Shown here: positions 16,809 to 23,810 of the stretch, in pieces
Position numbering within the stretch: position 1 is the stretch's first letter
Layout of the letters: each line of letters opens with the position of its first letter
Source: Thermoplasmata archaeon
GTDB taxonomy: Archaea; Thermoplasmatota; Thermoplasmata; Lutacidiplasmatales; UBA184
Direction of reading: 5' to 3'
DNA: 64,000 nt
Assembly (NCBI GenBank): GCA_021828195.1
Contig: JAKASQ010000001.1
Span: 295,202 to 359,201 of the forward strand
Notes under the pieces: model-generated
What the model saw: the letters and a program-made list of their open reading frames with translations, nothing else
The model's database searches: none
Told to the model about the DNA's origin: nothing
Program-made: the position numbers and the translations under genes

Positions 16809-18035
16809 TTAGGCGAATACCTTGACGACCTTGTCCAGCGCGTCATAGAGCAGGTCGATCTCTTCGAGGGTGTTGTACAGATAGGGGCTCGCCCGCGCCA
16901 TGGCTCCGACCCCGTACCGGTCCATGAGCGGCTGCGAGCACTGGCGCCCCGCTCGGATCGCGATCCCTTCCGCGTCGAGGATCGAAGCGATGTCGTGCGG
17001 GTGGATCCCTTCGAGCGCGAAGGAGAACACCGCCTCGCGTTCGCGTACGTCCCGGGATCCGAAGATCCGGATCTTCTTCCCGAGGCGCTCGTCCGCGTTC
17101 TGGAACAAGCGGGCCTGCATCGATCGCTCGTGGCGGGCGAGGTCCTCCCACCCGATGCCTTCGAGGTAGTCGAGCGCGACGGAGAGCCCGATCGCGCCGG
17201 CGATGTTCGGCGTGCCGGCCTCGAACTTCGCCGGAGGCTCGCGATACGATATCCGACCGGCATGCACCTCCTCGATCATGGAGCCCCCTCCCATCCAGGG
17301 GGGCATCTCCTCCAGGAGCTCCTTCCGGGCCCACAACGCTCCGATGCCGGTCGGCCCGAGGGTCTTGTGCCCGGAGAACGCGACCGCGTCGGCTCCGAGC
17401 GCGACGACGTCGATGGGGATGTGCGGGGCCGACTGCGCTGCGTCCAGGACCACGACCGCCCCGGCGGCGTGGGCTCGGTCCGCGATCTCGCGGACCGGGT
17501 TGACGGTGCCGAGGACGTTGGAGACGTGGGGAAGGGTAACGACCTTCGTCTTCCCATCGAACCATCGGTCGTACTCGTCCAGACGCAGGTGCCCGGCTTC
17601 GTCCACGCTGACGAACTCGAGGGTTGTACCTCGCTCCTCCCGCAGCATGTGCCAAGGGACCACGTTGGCGTGATGGTCGCTAACGGTAGCGACGACCCGG
17701 TCGCCCGCCTTCAAGCGGCTCCGGCCGAGACCGTGGGCGAGCAGATTGAGCGCCTCGGTCGCCCCCCGGACGAACACAATCTCGGATGGATCGGGCGCCC
17801 GCAGGAACCGCCCGACGCGCGCCCGGGCGTCCTCGTAGGCGTCCGTGGCCTCCTCGCTGAGCAGGTAGATCCCGCGGTGGACGTTGGAGTTCGTCTCGCG
17901 ATAGAAATTGGACTCCGCATCGATGACGACGCGCGGCTTCTGCGAGGTCGCGGCGGAGTCGAGGTACACGAGCGGCTTGCCGCGCACACGGCGGGAGAGG
18001 AGAGGAAACTGTTCGCGGATCTTCTGGACGTCCAT
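16809..18035 (-). CDS. sufS: Cysteine desulfurase SufS
   Basis: 408-residue PLP enzyme of aminotransferase class V. It converts cysteine to alanine and loads persulfide sulfur for the SUF scaffold. Seen here: LVYLDSAATSQKP at the N-terminus, DAAQSAPHIPIDV, the PLP lysine in FSGHKTLGPTGIG, and GRQCSQPLMDRYG, where the Cys is the persulfide-forming residue in the SufS-type position. Start ATG 18035 is 42 nt after the sufC stop, so sufC and sufS are likely one transcript. Its substrate cysteine could come from the CysM-type operon that diverges from sufC. Confidence 0.95.
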   Translation of the reverse strand: MDVQKIREQFPLLSRRVRGKPLVYLDSAATSQKPRVVIDAESNFYRETNSNVHRGIYLLSEEATDAYEDARARVGRFLRAPDPSEIVFVRGATEALNLLAHGLGRSRLKAGDRVVATVSDHHANVVPWHMLREERGTTLEFVSVDEAGHLRLDEYDRWFDGKTKVVTLPHVSNVLGTVNPVREIADRAHAAGAVVVLDAAQSAPHIPIDVVALGADAVAFSGHKTLGPTGIGALWARKELLEEMPPWMGGGSMIEEVHAGRISYREPPAKFEAGTPNIAGAIGLSVALDYLEGIGWEDLARHERSMQARLFQNADERLGKKIRIFGSRDVREREAVFSFALEGIHPHDIASILDAEGIAIRAGRQCSQPLMDRYGVGAMARASPYLYNTLEEIDLLYDALDKVVKVFA

Positions 18036-18077
18036 GGTCGCCCGTGGGGTTGGTACGAGACCGGTCGGGACTCCCCG

Positions 18078-18848
18078 CTAGTTCTGCGTCGGGGCGCCGA
18101 CTTTGACCCAGTCGTACCCTTTCGCTTCGAGTTCGTCGACCAATTCCCGTCCGCCCGACATGGCGATGACGCCATCGACCATGACATAGACGCGGTCCGG
18201 GTCGACGTACTTCAGGATCCGTTGGTAGTGCGTGATGAGCAGGATTCCTTCCTCCGGGCCATGGAGCTTGGCGACCGTCTCTCCGACAGCGCGCACGGCG
18301 TCGATGTCCAGGCCGGAATCGGGCTCGTCCAGGATCGAGAACAAGGGGTGGAGCATCGCCATCTGGAGGACCTCGTTGCGCTTCTTCTCGCCGCCGGAGA
18401 ATCCCTCGTTGAGGGATCGCTTCAGCATCGATTCCTCCATTTCGAGGTGTCCGAGGTTGGTCTTGAGGTCCTTGTCGAACGCCACGGTGTCCGCCGTCTC
18501 GGCGGTGTGGCGCTGCATGTAGGCGGTCCACAGGAACTTCGACACCGAGAGCCCCGAGACCTCCTGGGGGTATTGGAACCCGAGGAAGAGGCCGGCGCGG
18601 GAGCGTTGGTCGACCGGCATCTTGAGAAGGTCCACCCCATCAAGGAGGGCCTCGCCCGAGGTGACCTTGTACTTCGGGTGGCCCATCAGCGCATAGGCGA
18701 GGGTGCTCTTGCCGGAGCCGTTCGGGCCCATTAGGGCGACCAGTTCGCCGGTCCGCAGGGAAAGGTCGACGCCCTTGAGGATCTCCTTGCCCGCGACCTC
18801 GACCCGGAGACCCTTGATGACCAGCGTATGAAGGGGCTTTTCCGCCAT
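18078..18848 (-). CDS. sufC: Fe-S assembly ATPase SufC
   Basis: 256-residue ABC-type ATPase that powers conformational change in the SufBCD scaffold in the cytosol; it is not a transporter. Motifs in order: Walker A GPNGSGKSTLAYALMG near residue 40, the SufC-specific QYPQEVSGLSVSKFL, the signature FSGGEKKRNEVLQ near 150, Walker B SILDEPDSGLDIDAV near 170 and ITHYQRILKYV. First gene of the sufC-sufS run. A TATA-like box (18881-18890) and a shared SUF element (18897-18911) lie upstream, in the divergent interval with the regulator gene. Confidence 0.95.
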   Translation of the reverse strand: MAEKPLHTLVIKGLRVEVAGKEILKGVDLSLRTGELVALMGPNGSGKSTLAYALMGHPKYKVTSGEALLDGVDLLKMPVDQRSRAGLFLGFQYPQEVSGLSVSKFLWTAYMQRHTAETADTVAFDKDLKTNLGHLEMEESMLKRSLNEGFSGGEKKRNEVLQMAMLHPLFSILDEPDSGLDIDAVRAVGETVAKLHGPEEGILLITHYQRILKYVDPDRVYVMVDGVIAMSGGRELVDELEAKGYDWVKVGAPTQN

Positions 18849-18880
18849 CGACTGCCCTCGGCGAATACGAGCCAGTCGCT

Positions 18881-18890
18881 TTATTTAAGC
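18881..18890 (-). promoter_or_regulatory. TATA-like box of sufC
   Basis: The minus-strand GCTTAAATAA is centred about 37 nt before the sufC ATG, giving a leader of roughly 10 nt. Confidence 0.45.
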
Positions 18891-18896
18891 ATAGCG

Positions 18897-18911
18897 CGGT
18901 GCCTAAATCCA
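18897..18911 (+). promoter_or_regulatory. Shared SUF element between sufC and the regulator gene
   Basis: CGGTGCCTAAATCCA shares 11 of 15 positions with the sufD element. It lies between the two divergent TATA-like boxes (18881-18890 and 18911-18918), so one bound regulator could control both sufCS and its own operon. Confidence 0.45.
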
Positions 18912-18918
18912 TTTAAGC
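18911..18918 (+). promoter_or_regulatory. TATA-like box of the SufR-like regulator operon
   Basis: ATTTAAGC is centred about 36 nt before the ATG at 18951, giving a short leader. It abuts the shared SUF element. Confidence 0.45.
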
Positions 18919-18950
18919 TTGGCCGCCGTCTGTTACGCTCGTAGGACGGG

Positions 18951-19598
18951 ATGAGCGCAGCAGATCTGGCCCCTCACGAAGGAACTCGGGGGCGTATTCT
19001 CGATCAACTCGCTCAGGCCCCATGCACGGCCCGCAACATCGCAAACACCCTCGGCATCCAAGAGAGCGCCGCGCGAGGGCATCTCGAGCGCCTGCGAGAG
19101 CGGGGATACGTGATCCCGACGTTCCGTCGCGAAGGAGTCGGCCGCCCGCGCAAGCGCTACGCCCTCACCCCCGAGGGTCAGGAGCTCTTCCCGAAGAGAT
19201 ACGACCTCCTCCTCGATGCGTTGATGGACGAGATCCTCGCCCGCCAGGGGGAGCAGTTCGCCAATGACCTCTTCGCGAGCGCGGCGGCGCGCGTGGCCCA
19301 TGGGATCGCCCAGGGAATCCCGAAGAACGGTTCGCTCGAGGAACGCACCCGCCACCTCATCGACTCGCTCAACGCCTTCGGATTCAACTGCACCATGGAG
19401 AAGATGACGGACGGGGGGTTCCGGATCGTTCGCTCGAACTGCGTCTTCCGACGGAACGCGCTGTCTCACAGCCGCCTGATGTGCAATGTGTTCGACCAGC
19501 GCCTGACGGAGACCCTGATCGGTCAAGTGGACGTCGATCTGCAGGACACGATCGGCCGTGGGGGGATGCGATGTTCGCATCTGATCCATCTGCGGTAG
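18951..19598 (+). CDS. SufR-like winged-helix regulator with C-terminal cysteine cluster
   Basis: 215 residues. The N-terminal winged helix (residues ~10-80: ILDQLAQAPCTARNIANTLG, AARGHLERLRERGYV, the wing GVGRPRKRYALTPEG) is of the SufR/ArsR-like type. The C-terminal half carries cysteines spaced C-x13-C-x29-C (SNC, LMC, RCS), close to the pattern of SufR proteins, which bind an Fe-S cluster and repress suf genes. A fourth Cys (FNC) lies 17 residues before the first. It heads the operon with cysM, the JAMM protease and the CysO-MoeZ fusion and diverges from sufC. Fe-S sensing is inferred from spacing and context. Confidence 0.8.
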   Translation: MSAADLAPHEGTRGRILDQLAQAPCTARNIANTLGIQESAARGHLERLRERGYVIPTFRREGVGRPRKRYALTPEGQELFPKRYDLLLDALMDEILARQGEQFANDLFASAAARVAHGIAQGIPKNGSLEERTRHLIDSLNAFGFNCTMEKMTDGGFRIVRSNCVFRRNALSHSRLMCNVFDQRLTETLIGQVDVDLQDTIGRGGMRCSHLIHLR

Positions 19599-20542
19599 GC
19601 GCGAACCGCACGATCGAGCGGACCCAGGGCTCGGAACACACAGTCCTCCGAGATCCTCTGCTCCGAGCGATCGGCAACACGCCCCTCCTCCCGCTCGATC
19701 GGATCGTCGCACGGCACGGGGGCGGGTTCCGCCTTTTCGGAAAGGCCGAATTCCTCAATCCCACGGGCTCGGTGAAGGACCGCGCGGCTCTGTTCATTGT
19801 CGAAGAGGCCATCGAAGCGGGCGAGCTCCGGAACGGGAGAACGCTCGTGGACGCCTCCAGCGGCAACACCGCGGTCGCCTACGCGATGCTCGGGGCGCGC
19901 CTCGGCTTTCCGGTACGGCTCTGCGTCCCCCGCAACGCGCACCCCGAGCGCCTGCGTCGGATGCGAGCGTTGGGCGCGGAGATCGTCCTGACCGACCCGA
20001 TGGAGGGAAGCGATGGCGCCCAGCGAGAGGCCCTGCGCATCTCCCGAGCCCAGCCGGAGAAGTACTACTATCCGGATCAGTACAACAGCCCCGCCAATCC
20101 CGGGGCCCATTACGCGGGCACGGGCCCGGAGATCTGGCATCAGACGAACGGAAGGCTCACTCACTTCGTCGCGGGCGTGGGCACCGGGGGCACCATCTCG
20201 GGGGTGGCGCGGTACCTGAAGGAACAACAGCCGACGATCCGGGTCGTGGGCGTCGAGCCGACCGGCCCCATGCACGGGATCGAGGGACTCAAGCACCTCC
20301 CGTCAGCCTTGCGCCCATCGACGTACCAGGAGCGCTGGGTGGATGCAACGATGCGGATCGAGACCGAGGTGGCGATCGAGGCCCAAGGCGAGCTCGCCCG
20401 AGAAGAGGGGATCTCGGTGGGTCGATCCGCCGGCGCCGCCGTCGCAGCCTCCCTCGCGCTCGGTGCCGCGAGTCCGGAGGCGTTCATCGTGACGATCCTG
20501 CCGGACGCCGCGGACCCCATGGCGCAGGAGACCGACCGATGA
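19571..20542 (+). CDS. cysM: Cysteine synthase, CysM-like
   Basis: 323 residues of the fold-type II PLP family. Seen here: GNTPLLPLDRIV, the PLP lysine in NPTGSVKDRAALFIVE, the substrate loop DASSGNTAVAYAM, NPGAHYAGTGPEIWHQ and the phosphate-binding GVGTGGTISGVARYL. It looks closer to the mycobacterial CysM type, which uses O-phosphoserine and a CysO thiocarboxylate, than to CysK, and its two downstream neighbours are the CysO-pathway partners. The ATG at 19571 overlaps the regulator gene by 28 nt and follows a G-rich ribosome-binding-like stretch. The substrate preference is inferred, not proved. Confidence 0.88.
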   Translation: MFASDPSAVGANRTIERTQGSEHTVLRDPLLRAIGNTPLLPLDRIVARHGGGFRLFGKAEFLNPTGSVKDRAALFIVEEAIEAGELRNGRTLVDASSGNTAVAYAMLGARLGFPVRLCVPRNAHPERLRRMRALGAEIVLTDPMEGSDGAQREALRISRAQPEKYYYPDQYNSPANPGAHYAGTGPEIWHQTNGRLTHFVAGVGTGGTISGVARYLKEQQPTIRVVGVEPTGPMHGIEGLKHLPSALRPSTYQERWVDATMRIETEVAIEAQGELAREEGISVGRSAGAAVAASLALGAASPEAFIVTILPDAADPMAQETDR

Positions 20543-20985
20543 CGGTAGCGAACCTCGCTCCGGGGCTCGTCGAAGCGATCGCTCGCCACGGGGAGGAGAC
20601 GTACCCGGACGAGTGCTGCGGATTCCTCGTCGGCACCGCCAGCGACGAAGAGCGCCACGTCACCCGCATCGAGCGCGCGACGAACGAGTACGCGGGAGAG
20701 CGGCGGCGGCGCTTCGTGATCCGTGCGGAGGAGCTGCAGCGGATCGAGGAGGGCCTCGAAGGCACTTCGCTGTTCGTCCTCGGCTTCTACCACTCCCACC
20801 CGGACCACCCGGCACGGCCCTCCGCGTTCGACCAGGACCACGCCTGGCCCTGGTACGTGTACCTCGTTCAGAACGTCGAACGAGGTCGTGCCGGCGAGAT
20901 CGGCGCGTTCGAGCTCGAGGCGGAGGCCCGAGAGTTCCGTGCGATCCCGCTCCGACCGGCTTCACCCCTCCACGCCACCGTCTGA
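20539..20985 (+). CDS. JAMM/MPN+ metalloprotease, Mec-like
   Basis: 148 residues with an intact JAMM zinc centre: the catalytic Glu in YPDECCGFLVG near residue 28 and HSHPDHPARPSAFDQDHA near 95 (HxH-x7-S-x2-D). In mycobacteria the homologue Mec cleaves CysO-cysteine to free cysteine. Here the ATG overlaps the cysM stop (ATGA) and the gene is followed at once by the CysO-MoeZ fusion, so the same role is likely. Because CysO is fused to its E1 here, the protease may also have to cut after the internal Gly-Gly to mature the carrier. Family and motif are firm; the substrate is inferred. Confidence 0.88.
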   Translation: MTVANLAPGLVEAIARHGEETYPDECCGFLVGTASDEERHVTRIERATNEYAGERRRRFVIRAEELQRIEEGLEGTSLFVLGFYHSHPDHPARPSAFDQDHAWPWYVYLVQNVERGRAGEIGAFELEAEAREFRAIPLRPASPLHATV

Positions 20986-21033
20986 ATGGAACGATACCGA
21001 GAGCTCAAGAACGGACGAACCCAGGTACCAGCG

Positions 21034-22527
21034 ATGGCGCAAGTCTCGGTCAAGATCCCTACGCCACTGCGCTCGTTCGCCGGCGGCGCGGCCACGATCC
21101 CCGTCGAGGGCGCCACGGTCGGCGAGGTGCTCCGGCGGATCACGACCGCCCACTCCGGGCTCGGTCGCCACCTGTTCACCCCGGAGGGAAAGCTCCGCAG
21201 CTTCGTCACGGTCTATCGCAACGACGAGGACATTCGCTACCTGGAACGGGACTCCACGCCCGTGAAGGATGGCGACGTGGTGTCCATCGTCCCAGCGATC
21301 GCCGGAGGGGGCGGTGTCGAATCAAGGACCCCAATCCCGCTCGTCCTCCCCGAGCGCAGCGTTCCGGCCGGAAGCCGCGCGCGGGCCCTGTCCAACGAGG
21401 AGATGCTGCGGTACAGTCGCCACCTCCTCCTCAGCGAGGTCGGAGTCCTAGGTCAGAAGAAGTTGCGCGACGCGAAGGTTCTGATCGTAGGCGCCGGTGG
21501 GCTCGGCTCTCCCACCGCGCTGTATCTCGCCGCCGTCGGTGTGGGAGAGATCGGGCTTGTGGATTTCGACCGGGTCGAGGTCTCGAACCTGCAGCGCCAG
21601 ATCCTGTTCACGACGGCGGATGTGGGCCATGCGAAAGTGGACGCGGCCCGAGACCGGCTCCAGGCGATGAATCCCGGGGTCCATGTGACCGCGTTCTCCG
21701 AGCCGCTCACCTCCGCGAACGCGATGGACGTGATTCGGGGGTACGACATTGTGATCGACGGGACGGACAACTTCGCCACGCGCTACCTGGTCAACGACGC
21801 CTGCGTTCTGCTCGGCAAGCCCAACGTCTATGGGTCGATCTATCGGTTCGAAGGGCAGGCGAGCGTCTTCGACGCCCGGGCGGGCCCCTGCTACCGCTGC
21901 CTGTACCCGGAACCCCCGCCTCCGGGCCTCGTTCCGTCGTGCGCCGAGGCCGGTGTGCTCGGGGTGCTGCCGGGGATCGTGGGGGTCATCCAGGCGACCG
22001 AGGCGATCAAGATCCTCCTCGGAGCCGGTGAACCCCTCGTCGGACGCCTGCTCTTGTTCGATGCACTTGCGATGTCGTTCCGGGAGCTCGCGCTGCGCAA
22101 GAACCCGGACTGCGACCTCTGCGGTCCCCACGCGACGCAGAAGGGGCTCATCGACTACCTAGAGTTCTGCGGTGTCCCGGCCGTCGGTTCGGCCCCGGCT
22201 CCGTCGGGGGTACCCGAGGTGAGTGCGAAGGCGCTCGCGGAGGAACTGAGCTCTCCCGAACCGCCGTTCCTGCTCGATGTTCGCGAGCCCGAGGAGTGGG
22301 AGATCGTTCGCCTTCCCGGCGCCTACTTGATCCCCCGCCTCGAGCTGCCCGACCGCCTGAACGAGGTGACGGGAGCTCGACGGGTCGTGGTGTACTGCAA
22401 GAGCGGGGTCCGTTCGAGCGCCGCCACGAAGCTCCTCCTCGGGCTCGGCTTCTCCGGAGTGCGCAACCTACGCGGAGGGATCGACGCCTGGGCGAAGCAG
22501 GTCGACCCTTCGATGCCGCGATACTGA
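21034..22527 (+). CDS. Fusion of CysO/MoaD-like sulfur carrier, MoeZ/ThiF-type E1 and rhodanese
   Basis: About 497 residues. Residues 1-94 are a ubiquitin-like sulfur carrier resembling mycobacterial CysO (VSVKIPTPLRSFAGG, VYRNDEDIRYL, VVSIVPAIAGG). Its diglycine lies in a GGGG run at residues 91-94 (bases 21304-21315) and is internal. Residues ~120-380 are an E1-like domain: the nucleotide loop GAGGLGSPTALYLAAVG, ESNLQRQ-type VSNLQRQILF, GTDNFATRYLVND, and two zinc CxxC pairs (PCYRC, DCDLC). Residues ~385-497 are a rhodanese with active Cys in VVYCKSGVRS. I chose ATG 21034 because CysO homologues begin there; ATG 20986, right after the JAMM stop, adds 16 residues. Confidence 0.88.
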   Translation: MAQVSVKIPTPLRSFAGGAATIPVEGATVGEVLRRITTAHSGLGRHLFTPEGKLRSFVTVYRNDEDIRYLERDSTPVKDGDVVSIVPAIAGGGGVESRTPIPLVLPERSVPAGSRARALSNEEMLRYSRHLLLSEVGVLGQKKLRDAKVLIVGAGGLGSPTALYLAAVGVGEIGLVDFDRVEVSNLQRQILFTTADVGHAKVDAARDRLQAMNPGVHVTAFSEPLTSANAMDVIRGYDIVIDGTDNFATRYLVNDACVLLGKPNVYGSIYRFEGQASVFDARAGPCYRCLYPEPPPPGLVPSCAEAGVLGVLPGIVGVIQATEAIKILLGAGEPLVGRLLLFDALAMSFRELALRKNPDCDLCGPHATQKGLIDYLEFCGVPAVGSAPAPSGVPEVSAKALAEELSSPEPPFLLDVREPEEWEIVRLPGAYLIPRLELPDRLNEVTGARRVVVYCKSGVRSSAATKLLLGLGFSGVRNLRGGIDAWAKQVDPSMPRY

Positions 22528-22534
22528 ACGAACG

Positions 22535-23122
22535 TTACATCGACCCCGGGGCGCGCGCGCCTGCCGGGGCCCCGTCGTCGATCGCGAGGGGAGCACGATA
22601 CGAGCGCACGCGCCGGGAGAGTTCCCGCGCGAACGCCGGCGGGTCGCGCGGGGAGATGAAGAGCGGCACCGAATCGGCCGTGATCAGGAGCCCTTTCGGC
22701 GAGGTGTAGATCGCGTCGATGGGTCCGAGCGAAGGCGTCCACATCCGGCCGCGCCATCCCCAGGATCCGAAGAAGCCGCCCGGTGAGAGATCGCTCAGAT
22801 TGACGAACTCGATCTTCCGCACCTCGTGCAGGTTCACGTGCCGGGAGCCGAGGATCCGGGAGGCGTGCAGCCGGTCGGCGTCCATCGAGTAGTGCGTGGA
22901 AAGGTAGCGGACCAGGAAGAACAGGATGAGCGCATAGAGAAGGTAGGGCACCCACCACCCGCCGGAGATGAGGCTCGCGGGCACCGTGAAGAAGGCGAGG
23001 AGGAGCAGAATGATGTACGTGCCGATGACCGCATAGGAGTACGACGCCCAGGACCGATAGTGTCCTCCTCCCGCGGTGGGGGAGTCCAGCTTGAGGTCGG
23101 CGGGCTCCGTGGCCACCTTCAT
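22535..23122 (-). CDS. Membrane protein with bacterial PH-like domain
   Basis: 195 residues. Two adjacent transmembrane helices (residues ~30-70, including YAVIGTYIILLLLAFFTVPA) are followed by a soluble C-terminal domain. This has the pattern of membrane-anchored bPH2/YdbS-like proteins: a YSMDADRLHASRILG strand pair, HVNLHEVRKIEFV and GLLITADSVPLFISPRDPPA. The function is unknown; such domains probably mediate protein or lipid contacts at the membrane. Its stop is 7 nt from the convergent CysO-MoeZ stop. I saw no functional link to that operon. The last ~15 residues are low-complexity Ala/Gly/Pro. Confidence 0.65.
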   Translation of the reverse strand: MKVATEPADLKLDSPTAGGGHYRSWASYSYAVIGTYIILLLLAFFTVPASLISGGWWVPYLLYALILFFLVRYLSTHYSMDADRLHASRILGSRHVNLHEVRKIEFVNLSDLSPGGFFGSWGWRGRMWTPSLGPIDAIYTSPKGLLITADSVPLFISPRDPPAFARELSRRVRSYRAPLAIDDGAPAGARAPGSM

Positions 23123-23471
23123 CGATCGGTCCTCGTAGGAGGCTATCCCGAAGTGGGGTTAAGGATTCCATGGAGTTCGCTCTTGTCGGAGGGGCCGCCG
23201 AGTTCCGTCTGGCACCGACGTGGGGCGTTACGCGTACGACCTGCCGCACCGACCAGACCTCCGGGATCGGTGAAGACTTCAACGTGACCATCAATGGAAC
23301 GAGTTTTCAGCTGATCTCCACCAGCTCCGGATCGGTCAGTTCCACGCAGGGAGCCGTGGCCGGCCCCGGCGACGAGCGCGTCGAACCTCGCCGGCAACCG
23401 CACGGTGGGTCCCTCCGCGCGCCCGGCAGAGCTCGGGACCGTGGTTCGCCGCGCTTAGGACGCCTCGAGCG
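23123..23471. other. 349-nt interval without a convincing gene
   Basis: It lies upstream of the PH-like gene and downstream of the DUF35 gene. A plus-strand open frame from 23170 encodes a short patch resembling secreted archaeal protein sequence (EDFNVTINGTSFQLISTSS), with fewer G+C bases than its surroundings, then turns into Arg/Pro-rich antisense-like sequence. It may be a relic. I see no RNA gene. Confidence 0.3.
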
Positions 23472-23810
23472 TCAGTCCTGTCGAGGGCCTTCGGGAGAGA
23501 TACGAGCTCGGTAGGTCGCGCCGTCCGCGCGCACGTCCATCCTCGAGCCTCTTGAGGGAAGGTTCCCCTCGACGATCGCGAGCACGCGAACCCCCTCGGA
23601 GACCTCCACGAGGGCCAGACGGTGCGGGCTCTCCCAGCCGGTGGCGGGGTACACGACCTCGGTCGATGCGAGCACCGTGCCTGTCGACGGAACGGAGAGG
23701 GAAGCGCGTGACCATCCACCGCACCGGGGACACGGCCCGTCGCTGGGGAGGAACGCCGCCTGGCATGCCGAGCATCGCGAAAGCCCGAGATCGTGCGGTC
23801 GAAGATTCAT
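23472..23810 (-). CDS. DUF35 OB-fold acyl-CoA-associated protein (first copy)
   Basis: 112 residues: an N-terminal rubredoxin-like zinc ribbon (CSAC and CPRC pairs, residues ~13-31) and an OB-fold (TGTVLASTEVVYPATGWESP, RLALVEVSEGVRVLAIVEG). In archaea, DUF35 proteins bridge thiolase and HMG-CoA synthase and shuttle acyl-CoA between them. The ATG overlaps the thiolase stop as ATGA, so the two are translationally coupled. A paralogous pair lies at 62080-63533 in the same order. No HMG-CoA synthase gene is in the window, so the partner for the complex, if any, is encoded elsewhere. Confidence 0.85.
   Translation of the reverse strand: MNLRPHDLGLSRCSACQAAFLPSDGPCPRCGGWSRASLSVPSTGTVLASTEVVYPATGWESPHRLALVEVSEGVRVLAIVEGNLPSRGSRMDVRADGATYRARISPEGPRQD

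Noticed and set aside
23170-23514. Plus-strand gene for a secreted protein
   Set aside because: Only a ~30-residue patch looks like protein; the rest is antisense to the DUF35 gene and no promoter fits.
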